From NCBI RefSeq assembly GCF_048773025.1, contig NC_133540.1:120780501-120844500 (forward strand): DNA of 64,000 bases. The letters are read 5' to 3'. Below, piece by piece: positions 25,811-37,834 of the stretch (positions are counted from its first letter, which is position 1; each line of letters starts with the position of its first letter). The stretch is from Camelus bactrianus (taxonomy: Eukaryota; Chordata; Mammalia; Artiodactyla; Camelidae). Below the pieces are notes generated by a model. It was not told where the DNA came from, made no database searches, and worked only from the letters and a program-made list of their open reading frames with translations. A program made the translations under genes and the position numbers.

Positions 25811-28800
25811 AAATGATCTTGGCACAGCAGTGCTTAACTCTCAGATTTATTTTCCTGTTTTCATTCAAGTATTCCTGTTGTGTTCTGCACTGTCTAGGTT
25901 GCTGGCTACACCTCATTGCCAGACCTTACCTTGATAGGACTGTCCACACATTCCATGGTCACTGGTTCAGGCATGGGCATTTGACTCCATTTAACTGAGT
26001 CGAGACTTGCTTGGGGCTTTGGGGAGAGGAATTGCCTCTCCCGTCATCAGAAAAGATAGTTGCACTTCTGATACAGAAGCCATCCTGCCTCTGGCTTGGA
26101 CGGGAGCTGACACACTGAGGAAGGAGAGTGGGGTAGGCCCCTGGGAGGACCTGGATGAGGCACGACCCCCTCTGGACTTTTGTAGTTGACTGAGGCAGCC
26201 CGTTCCCATTCGGGGTTCTGTTCCTTGTAGGAAAAGTCATCCTGCCTGACGGGTATCCTTAGGATGGAGTACATTGTCAGGCCTAGAGGAGGTGCTCAGA
26301 ATAATTGCAGGATCACTAGGGGGTTCACTTTCCAAAGGAAGGATGACAAGCACTCCAAGGGGTTGAATGGCATCTGCTGTGTTTAGAAACACGAGCTGCT
26401 TGGGCACTAGGATTGCCATGGTGGTTCACATTCATCAAAAGTGTGGACAGCATGGCTAACGTTCTGTGCCGTGGTGGGAGTTAGTGTCCTTTTACGTTTT
26501 CTTTTTGATTTCCTTTGTCTTTGACCTGATTTTCAGCCGTTTGTTGAAAATAAATCCCTGTACGTGTTAGTAACATATGAGGTTGCCACAAACATGTTAG
26601 ATGACACTAAGATGCTGCCGTTGTTCTTAAGCCAGGGGCCTGTTTAGACCTGAATCCCAGAACACCACCTCTCTTTTGTAGGACTAGAGAGAGACACACA
26701 CATACAGGTACAGAGTGTGTATATGTGCAAGTACATAATATATCCACACACACAGGGGACTTTGAAAGACGACTGTATTGATAGGGGCTTCAGCCTAAAA
26801 CCCCACTGATGACCTTGGGACTGGGCCTCCTCTGTTGGGGAACATCTTCACCTAAGCAGGCCCTAAGCTCAGCAGTTTCTAAGTCCACTTCAAAGCCCAG
26901 ACCTGAATCTCGGCCTGACTCCTGCAGCGTGAGGGAGGCCGTGCACGCCCGGAGGGAGCTGCCTCCCACACTGTCTTCGCAGGAGAACAGCACGTGTCAC
27001 AAAGAAGGAAAAGGGATGAAACGGCGAGGCTCTTACTGCAGTCTTGGAGGACTTGGCCCCGAGAAGGAAGGAGAGGGGGCAGGCGTCACAGAGGACGCAC
27101 CTTCTCGGTAGCGCCCTCCTCTGGGGGCATGAGCCTTACTCCCCCGGGTTCCTGCTGGGACCAGAGGCTGGAAAGGTCCCAGCGGCCTCGTGTGGAAACG
27201 TCCCTGGCCTTTGCTTCACTTCATTCTCAGAGCACAGGTGGACCCAAGAGATCCCATAACCAGTTGCTTGACCCTTTTGCTGGGAGCTCACTGCCAAGGG
27301 CTGCTTAACGGCCTCTAGCCCTTCGCTGGCACTGCCCCATTCTCCCTCCTGGGCATGGAAGTGGGGTGTTGGAGAGGAAGGGGTGGAGGGGGCCGGGGCT
27401 TTCCTTCCCCTCGGGCCTAGCACTGCTTTCTCGCGTTTGTAGTTCTACCATGCTGCCGCACTCTGATTTGGTTGGCTCATTTTAAAGCTTCTGTAGGTTT
27501 AGTGCTTCCCATGCCGGCTCCTTGAATAGTCTCTCAGCTCCTGCTTCTGTTTTCATCGTGCGTCTCATCTTCCCTCCCTCCCTGGTTACCACGCTATCTG
27601 ACCTGCTCTGCCTCCGGGCACTGCTGTCCTCGTCCTGTGACTGAACCCGGAGGATCTCTCTTCCTTGTGTCGACTCTGGATTGTACTCTTCTGTGATCTT
27701 CGTCACGAAAAGGTCTCCTCGTGGGCTCTCATTGGCTTCTGGATCTCATACCATCCATGCTGTACCCAGGTGGCTTCTCTTCCAGGACTGCAGGGAGTTG
27801 AGGACCATGTGGGACGCTGTCTGTCTCAGGCACAGTCTGTGTGAGTCCAGGGGTTGTGCTGGTCTGCTAGGGCTGCCATAAAGAGGACCACAGACTGGCT
27901 GGCTTACATAACAAACGTTCGTTTCCTCGCCCTTCTGGAGGCTAGAAGTTCAGGGTCAGGGCTCTGGCAGGGCTGGTGTCTTCCGAGGAATGTGAGAGAA
28001 GGATCTGTTTCAGGCTTCTCTCCTTGGCTTATAGGATTGCCATTTGTCTTCCCCTGGTGTCTTCACTGAATCTGTGTGTCTGTGTCCTAATCTCCTCTTC
28101 TTATAAGGACACTGGTCCTACTGGATTAAGGCCCACCCATATGACTTCATTTTAACTTAATTACCTCTTGAAAGCCTCTGGCTCCAAATACAGTCACGTT
28201 TTGGGGTGTTGGAGGCGAGGACTTCAACGTGGGAATTTGGGGAGGGACACGATTCCTGTGCCTGCTGTAGCATTTTGATGAACCAATGTGTGTTTTCCCC
28301 GCCTGTTCTCTAATTACTCTGCCTCAGGAGAAGGGATGGAAAAACAGAAGAAAAGCACTCAGGTTTTTTTTTGACGAGTGAGTTCCTAAAGTCCTAGTCC
28401 AAGTGTAGAAAGGAGGTTTGAAAAAAAAAAGAAAAGAGGATTCCTGCCCACCTAGATGCACATTCTGTGGGCTCACTGCAGAGTCAGAGGCAGCGTAGGA
28501 AGAGCTTACAAGATGGTGGGTCCCCAGCAACGGGCTCCGTCTTTGCCCGCCTTCCCATCCCTGCACGGGATGAGGGGGAAACAGGGAGAAGACCATTTAG
28601 AGCCCATATAAGGTTCTTGATCCAAGGACAAGGAGCATCTGAGGCCTCTTTCCTAGGGAACCAAAATCAAATTTTTCAAGACCCAGCATGATACAGAAGG
28701 AGAAGAACTGGCCATGTAGCCGTTGAGGCGTAAGGGTGAGGACCGTCTGGTGCAGTTTCCCAGGGGAGCAGCAGAACAGCCCCTGGGTTTGTCAGCGGGG

Positions 28801-31800
28801 ACAGGGCTCTTCCTCCAGGAGCCTGCTGGTGGCCAGTGGGTGCCTGAGAAGTGACCTGGGCTGCTTGTGGGGAACCCAGCTCAAGACATAGCTAGCCAAA
28901 TAAATGACTTAATGTTGTTTTAAATGACATCATTTTCAAATTTTTCAAAATTACTTGAAAACAGCGTAGCAGACGGTATTCCTTCCACACTCGCCTTTCC
29001 TGTGTGTCTTTCCTTAAATCTCCCAAATGTGAAACATGAGAGCTTTCTCTGCTCCAGCACTGGAATGAAGGCCACCCCGCTCCCCCAGCCTGGCCTCGGC
29101 AGCCCTCAGACGGTGACTGAGAGCAGATGGCGGGTCCCCACCCCGACTCCCTCACCTCTCAGGAGGGGCGCCCCGGAGCGAGTTTTAGGCTGCCTTCCAC
29201 AGGTCCCCGGGGGCTGAGTCCCAGCTGACCACCGTGGAGATCGCCTCAACAGATCCCCCTTAGTCAGTCCCCTTCTCTGTCTGGTCGCCCTTCCCCACTT
29301 TCCCACTGATGCGTCCCGAGGTCCCCTCCCAAATAAAGCCACTTGCATTGGCACCCTGTCTGGAAGAATTCCACCTAAGAGACACGACCAGCTAGATGTT
29401 TGCAGCCCAGCTTTGGCTAGTCAGAGATTCCTGGAAGCGGAAATGAACAAAGCAAACAACTTCAAAATACAGCGGAATGGGTGTAAAAAGTGAGTGGTAG
29501 ATCAAGGAATTATTCAAACTTTAGAGCCCTGGACTTAAAATAACTGTAGCCAGGCCATGCAGAATACGGGGTAGGCTTAATAGTGGAAAATGGGGACCAG
29601 GCAGAATGGTAAGGGCTGGCTTGAGCCGGCCAGCAAACATGCCCCAGAGATTGAGGAAATCTGTAGGCCAGGCTGCCTCCAGTTCTTCTGAGTTGAAAAA
29701 TAAACTTCTTAACAGGATTAATTTTTCTCTTTCTCTCTTTTTCTGAATCTATTGTTTCACAAAATAAAACAGATCTGGGTGCACACACTCCTACAGACTC
29801 CATCTAGAATGGATCCTTGTTCTTTCTTTCTTTTCCCCCCTTGACGGAGGCACTGGGGATTGAACCCAAGACCTTGTGTACGCCAAGCACGTGTTCTCCC
29901 ACTGAGCTATACCCTCCACCCCTCCAAGGATCCTTTTTCCTTAGGCTTACCAATTTGTTCTCCTAAATGTTTGGTTCTCATTGGGGAGCTGCCTTGTTTT
30001 CCATCATTTGTATTTGCTTTTGTCCCTTATAAGAAAGTAGCAGAGTGTGTGTGCTTTTTTTTAAATTGGAATATTTAGATTTAATTTTTCTTTAATTTAG
30101 GATTTGGAATTTTTATTTTTAGGATATAATACCTAAATCTTTATGACATTTTGGAAACCAGTTTCCTAGTTATGGTCCACCTTTTTAAAAGATTAGTTTT
30201 GTGTTCTTTTAGAAGTGCATGGGGCAGGTAACTGATGTAGATTTATTGTGTCACGTTAATTAAAACCATTAGAAAGATAATTGGCCTAATATCAAGGTAA
30301 CAAATATTGCCTCAACTGTTATTAAGGCTTTGCTGAGTAGCTAATTTAAATTTGTTCAGCAGGTAATTATTAATTGCCCATGCTGTCCTAGGCTTGGGAT
30401 TTATTAATGAACACAACAAAGGTCCTGTCTTCATGGAGCTTATGTTGTAATGGGGAGAAACACAATAAACATAGCAGGCAAGTTTATAGCACAAGTACAG
30501 CCGTACAGCCCCTTCACTCCACCCCTCTGCCGGTTCCACCCTCTGTACAGTGGGTATAGAGGACCCAGGGTACTGGGACATTTCAAGTAAATAACTTGAG
30601 CATCTGGATTTTGGTATTTGTTGGGAGTCCTGGAACCATCCTCCTGTGCGACTGAGGGATGACCGTACTCTGGATAAAGAAAATGTCTAGCAGGGAGTGG
30701 GGTTTGGGGGTGTCCACACTGCGTGTGTATGTGAGCTTTGTACGGTGATCCTGCAAAGACTTAGAGCAGATGGTTGAGCCTTGAGCGAGTTATCTAGGGG
30801 GAGAACATTACAGGCAGAGGGGGTAGCAGGCGCAAAGCCTGTGCTGTGACTCATGCTCCTTGTGTTTGAGAAACAGCAAGGAGGCCGGAATGAGGCAGGC
30901 AGGCAGCAGGTCATCGTAAGGACCTGTGAGCAGAAGGCACTCTGGCTACTGTTATGAGGTGCTGGGACAAGGAGAAGTAGGGAGTTTTGTTAAATCTAAG
31001 ATGGTTTGTCTGTTTATTTTTATATAACTTTTAAAGGTCACCCTCCACTGACAGTTATTCCAAGATATTGGCTCTGTTCCCTGTGTTGTACATGCATCTG
31101 TGAGCCTGTCTTATACCCAGCAGTTTGTACCTCCTACTCCCACACCCCATCTTGCCCCTCCGCCTCCCCTCTCCCCAGTGGCAACCATTGGTTTGTTCTC
31201 TTTACCCATGAGTCTGTTTTTGTTGTTGTTGTTATATTGACTAATTTGTTGTATTTTTCACATTCTACATATAAGTGACATCATACAGTATTTGTCTTTC
31301 TCTGTCTGACTTATTTCACTAGCATAATACCTTCCAAATCCATCCATGTTGCTGCAAATGGCAAAATTTCATTTTTTCTGACAGAGTAGTATTCCATTGC
31401 ATATGTATGTGCCACATCTAAGATTAAAATCCGTAACTTCTGTCTAGGAAACCAGAGTGTCCTTGCCTGGATGGGCAGTTATCCAACTTGATGTGCGTCA
31501 GTATCACTGGCTGGGGGTGGAGGCGGGGGGCTGTTGATGAAGCACAGATGAGAGTTTCTGATACTGTATTGAACTTGGACTGTGTTGATTTTTGAGGTGG
31601 CTGTGAGACGTCCAGATGTAGATGTTGAGTTAGACAGCTGTGTGTGCAATAGGGAGCTCAAAGGAGTGGTCAGTTTGGGCTAGAGATACAATTTTGAGCC
31701 TAGAGACTGGGTGGTGATAAGGCTGCCTCAGAGCAAGTGTAGTGTGAGAAGGAGAAGAGGTGGGTTTGGGCTGAGCATCACATGTTACTGCTTGGATAAA

Positions 31801-34800
31801 TAAGGGGAGGATCCTTTATCTAACAAATAGCCTTTAAAAGTTGCTGTCTCTTAGGCATTGTTCAGGAAGCCAGACATGGGGTTTCCAGTCCTCGGCCTCG
31901 TTCATGAATCCATCCACCCATTTATCCTTCCTCCCTCTTCATTTTTTATTGTCGTTCTTGGCTTGTGTTATGTATTTGTCAGTATTTAGTGATGCACCTC
32001 CCCTATTACATGCTCTAATTCCTGACACTAGAATTGCATCGTGGTTAATGTGTTTGATTTCTCAATCTTCTTTCCTCTCCAAATGGTGGGTCTCGGTCAC
32101 CCCAGTATCTCTTTAGCTATTGACAGGGTTATTGCCAAGAAGAGACGGGCAGTAGTTAGCTGTGAGGCTCAGAGAAAGATTTCTTAGCTCCTCAGGAGAT
32201 ACGAAGAGAGTGTCCGTTCTTTTTCATGACGTTGTGCTTTGAGGTGATTTTTGAACCTGGGATGTCATAGCGTGATTAAGGGTCAGCCTGAAGGCAGATT
32301 TGGCATTCTGAGAAAGGTGGATCTGAGAGGGTGGATCTGAGAGATGGATGGAACCACCCACTTAAGCGTCTCAATTTTGTCTAATGCCTGAGACTACTTT
32401 CTTTATTGTTAAAGCCCTTTGAAGTAAAGATTTCTGATACTTGCAGTTGAAGAGCATCTTAGCTGATAGACTTTGCATTCTTTCCTGAAGAACTTAGCCC
32501 TTTTCATCAACTGTTAAGATAGTCCTTTAATTTTGTTTAAGCAGTTCATTTGTATTTTAATGAGGCAGCATATTCAGATTTAGCTATATATCCTGACATT
32601 AGACTCATGCTCACTAGGGAAGCTTTGGGTTGGTGAAGGGAAGGCGGAGGGGATATTAAATGAGAGAATCTGACTATAAATATCTTTTGGCAATGCCTGA
32701 TTAATATGGCTATTATTAAATATTATATAATATGTCAAGGATTTTTTATTACTGAAGGAAAAGTGTATCTTTAAATCATATTACAGTCCTCGGTTATTCA
32801 TGAGAGGTATTTTGTAGAAACACATGCAGTACATCATTGACCACAAATTTATGTACTGTTTTAGCTAAATCACTTCTTGTAGATTCTGTTTAAAATCTGA
32901 AAAGGGAAACATATGTTTTTAAAAAATGGAACTGACATTATATATTTCTTTTTGCAAAACTTTTTTTGCTTATGTAGTATCGATCAAAGACACATTGAAT
33001 TTTCTCCTTAAATCATCTTATCTCTTTGAGGGATAGGATTGGGGTCACTTGGGGAGAGGAGATGGGAACTAATAAATTGGGCCTGGTGATTAGTTGTAAT
33101 TCCTGGGACTTAAAAAAGTTGGGAACAAAAATAATTTTTATTAAAAATTTCAGCATACAGAAAAATGGAAAAAACAATTTACTTACCTAATAATTTGTAG
33201 CAATTTGCCATTATTTCTTCTTTATATTGGAATAAGCTTACACATACACATGTTTGCTACATCATTTGAAGGTCAGTTGCAGACATCATGACCCTCTATC
33301 TTTACTGAGAAATGTAAGTGGTTATGAATGAGATGCAGCAGTCTCTACACTGTCTGGCTATGAATATCCTAATGATTTTGTTAACTATAATTTACTAAAA
33401 AGATTTTTATAGTAAAGGTCAGGTAACGTAATTCTGCCTCTCAGCCACGGTTGACTTTTTCATGCATTTATCATCTGTCAAGCCCATTCTGGCTGCTATA
33501 ACAAGATACTATAAGCTGAGTGGCTTATAAACAAGGGACATTTATTTCTCACAGTTCTGGAGGCTGGGAAGTGCTAAGTCAAGGCTCTGGCAGATTTGGT
33601 GTCTGGTGAGGGCCCACCTAGTTGGCAGTGTTTTTGCTGCAACCTCATTTACATGGTGGAAGGGGTGGGGAGGCGGGGCTCTCTGGGGTCTCTTTTACAG
33701 GGGCATTAACCTCATCCATTAAGTCTCTGCTCTCATGACCTGATCACTTCCCAAAGGCCCCACACACATCTTCTGTGTGGAATATAAAATCTGAGTTCTG
33801 ATCAATGAAATACCTATTTAGTCATGATAATCGGAGCATAGACTTTATACCGTGTTTAATGATCATTTCCTTTGTTTAAAGAATTGCAAGGTACCAGGGG
33901 GTTCAGTTTTATGTAGAAGAACCTGACTATTTGGGGAGTGGGGAGTGGAATTCCACCACTAGTTAATGGAAGAATGCCTGACATATTAGGACGAGAGCGA
34001 GACATGAAGAAGGCAGAACAGGATTTGCTGGCAGGTGTGACGTTTACGTGCACAGGATTCAGTGGCTGCACCTCCAGAGACGAGAATTTCTGATCAGCCT
34101 CTGTCGGCCTGTGTGAAGCGGCGTGGATGGTGTGGGAAGCCCGTGTCAGTGGGACATCAGGAGGGCTGGGTTTCCAGGCAGTGACTGACGGGCACTGTGA
34201 TGAGCAGAGGGCCAGTTTCATCAGGATGTTCTTGTGAAATTGCCAGGAAACTGTCCAGAAACCAACCCCAACGTTGCAGCTTGTCTATTTTGACAAACTG
34301 AGCTGTGAGAAAAAATAGCATGTGGCAGAGCAGGCCGAACAGCAAGCAGCTCGTTTTCATTAGCCGGTGGTCAGTAGAATTGAACCCGCCTCCCCAACTC
34401 GATGGGAGGAAACGCGTGTGGACCTGTGCTCACGGCAGTAAGGCTTCCTCTGGGTCCTTTTCTTAAGCACAAGTAGGCAAGTTGGATGCTTGAGAAAGTG
34501 AACTGAGGATTTTTCTCTTCAGTAATTCAGGTTGCTTCTCACGGACTAGAATGCCCGTGATGGGGCAGCAGTTATAAAAGACCCCAGAGACGTGTCCCCT
34601 CATGTTGTGGTAACAGGCGCCCCACTGGTCCAGGATCTACTTTCAGGAGGGCCTTGTAATTCTCAGCTAAAGTAAGTGAGCTACGAAAGGACCCTGTGAG
34701 GTACCTGCTACCTCGGGCTTGTATTGCGCTGCTCTGCGTTTCTCTGTTGTTTTACCAACTTGGTGTATCCCTAAGCCGAATAATTATGAGAATAATGATG

Positions 34801-37791
34801 GATAATTAAGAGGATTGGCTCCACAAGCTCACACGTGGAAGGGGCAATGTTTCCCCTGTTCAGGAAGGACTCCCAGGAGAAGGGAAGCTGGAAGCAGTTT
34901 CTGTTCAGAGTCTGACCTGAGGCTCTCTGAGAAATGACCAGAGCCCACTCAGGCCTTCAGTGGGCGATGTTGTGAGTGAGTCCTGACACACGGGCCCACC
35001 CTGGGTGTCTAGCAGAGCTGAAGTGTGGGCCAGGAATGTGGAAAGTGAGCCCCTGTTGTGCTTCTAAGCGCTCTTGTGGCTGATGGTCAGCTCTCTACAG
35101 AGGTCAGCTGGACACTTGGCATGGGGCAACTTGAGAGTCCTCAGCTGAGCCCAGGTGCCCAGAGGACAGCAGCCTCTTCGCAGGTGGCCCCAATCCCCGC
35201 TGATGGAGGGACCTGACTGTGGTGCTCACTGCTGCCCCCAGTGGTGGTGTGCTAACATGGAAGGGCTGCACACGGGAAGAATGAGAACACAGTCATCCTG
35301 CCACCCTGTCCACGGTTTCATTTACCCATGGTCAGCGGCAGTCGGAAAATATTAAATGGAATATTCCAGAAGTGAAAAATTGATACATTTAAAATTACAC
35401 ACCATTCTGAATAGTGTGAGGGAATCTGACGTCAGCCCAGCCAGGACATGAGTCAGCCCTTTGTCCAGCGTATTCTGCCTGTTAGTCACTTAGTAGCCAA
35501 GCCAGTTATCAGATCGACTGTCCAGGGAGTGAAGTGCTTGTGTTCAAGTCACCTTCATTTTACTTCATTATGGCCCCAAAGCACCAGACAAGATGCCGGC
35601 AATTCAGATATGCTAAAGAGAAGCTGTGTGAGGTGCCTCCTTTAATAAAAAGGTGAAAGTTCTTAATAAGGATAGAAAGAAAATTGTGTGCTGAGGTTGC
35701 TAAGACCCATGGTATGAATGAATCTTCTCTCCGTGAAATTGCGAAAAATGAAAAAATCCGTGCTAGTTTTGCTGTCGTACCTCGGACTGCAAAAGTTATG
35801 GCCACGGTGGGTGATAAGTGCTTAGTTAAGATGGAAAAGGCATTACATTTGTACAATAAGATATTTTGAGAGAGACCAATTTTATATAACTTTTATTACA
35901 GTATATTGTTACAATTGTTCTGTTTAATTAGTTACTGTTGATGGTCTCTTACTGTGCCTCATTTATAGATTACACTTTATCATAGGTACATATGTATGGG
36001 AAAAAAAACAGTACGTATAGGGTTTGGTACTATTTTCCATTTCAGGCATCCACTGGGGATCTTGGAATATATCCCTGGTGGATAAAGGGGGCTGCTGTCA
36101 GTTGTGACCACTATCAGATGCCATTGCATAGGGGGCTGGTGGATCTTTGCTTTGAGCTATAAAGTGAATTATCATGTTGTTGTTATATAGAAAACCTAGC
36201 TGTAGAAGCTCAGGGAGGAAAAAATAAGAACAACCAAGTGCCATGAATTTTTGAGTGTGTATTTTTGAAAATGGTTTAAAAAATTCAATTTCATTATGCC
36301 TGTCACAAATAGTCTGATTTTTTTTTCCAGTTGGTCATTGATGTTTTATTATTTTTTATCGATGTATAGTCAGTTATAATGTATCTATAGTCAGTTACAC
36401 TGTGTGATTTTTTTTGATAAGTAAAAGTGTAGCAAACTAAGGAAGAGATTGTAGAAATAATCTATAAGATTGTAGCTTAGTCATAACTTTGAATTGGAAT
36501 AATACTAGGATACATATCTTTTTTGACATATCTTTATTTTACTTTTTTTAATTGAAGTATAGTCAGTTTACAGTGTGTTAATTTCTGGTGTACAGCATGG
36601 TGATTCAGTTGTACGCATATATATTAATTTTTATATTCTTTTTCATTAAAGAATGGCTATTAAAGAAGGCAATTAGAAGGTACTGAATATAGTTCCCTGT
36701 GCTGTACAGTAGGACCTTGTTGTTTCATACCTGTATTCTTATATTGACCAAAACAAGTGACTTTGGAACCAGATTTCTTGATTTTGAATTCTTGCTCTGC
36801 CACTTAACTGCTGGGGTGATTTTGGCTTAACCTTTTGGCTCCAGTCTCCCATTATTACTGTGTTGTTTTCTATATAGCAGGTAAGTGCAGTATACCTAAA
36901 TATTTCTTACAGTGTTGACATGCAGATAACTTTTATTTAATTTTTAACAGGGACCTCCGAAACAATCTTATTAGTAGTATAGATCCAGGTGCCTTTTGGG
37001 GACTGTCATCACTAAAAAGATTGTAAGTATTTGAATTCCTGGCTTATGAGTTTGCACTATTCCTTATGAGCAACTGTTAACCTACTTTAAAATTTAACAC
37101 GATAAAAAATTGGCTTTCTAATAACTATCAGAAGTTTATCTAGCCAGGTCCATGGTAGAAAAATAGAATATTTAATGTAAATGGCTTAGAAGGCAGTTTA
37201 TTGTAGAGTAATTTGATTTGCTTAGTAGTAGATGGTTGCAACCCTCTTATGTTAATAACATCAGTACTGTTGGCTTTGCCAGCTGTCATAATCTATAGAT
37301 GATTTCCAAGTTATGAATACGTTCACACTATGTATTATAAATACCCTAAAAATTGAGGCCCCTTTCTATGAATGATTTAAAATCTTGCCATTTTCCTGTC
37401 TTATCTGTGTATTTAAACAATTTTTTTTTCATTTTTCATTTTTTCTTTTTTTTTTTTAATTGAAGTATAGTCAGTTGACAATGTTGTGTCACTTTCTGGT
37501 GTACAACATTAATGTTTCAGTCATACATGTACATATATATATTCCTTTTCATATTCTTCATTATAGGTTGCTACAATATTTTATACAGTTCCCTGTGCTA
37601 TATAGAATAAACTTGTTGTTTATGTATTATGTATGTATTAGTATCTGCAAATCTTGAGTTCCCAATTTATCCCTTCCCACATCTTCCCCTCCTCTGGTAA
37701 CTATAAGTTTGTTTTCTATGTCTGTGAGTCTGTTTCTGTTTTATAAGTAAGTTTGATTTCTTTCTTTCTTTCTTCCTTTCTTTCTTCCTTC

Positions 37792-37834
<43 letters not shown>

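Larger units (their letters stand above)
24711..36950 (+). other. ADGRA3: ADGRA3 intron 2 (12.2 kb)
   Basis: A GT-AG intron. Beyond the listed elements, 25065-25760, 25810-27850, 28270-29820 and 34250-35290 show no repeat family or gene I recognise. The open frames there are short and overlap on both strands. Positions 30370-30990 and 31590-31800 resemble very old, mammal-wide repeat sequence of uncertain family, with phrases like tcttcatggagcttatgttgtaatgg and gcgcaaagcctgtgctgtg. Position 32150-33120 is AT-rich and unremarkable. Confidence 0.85.
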
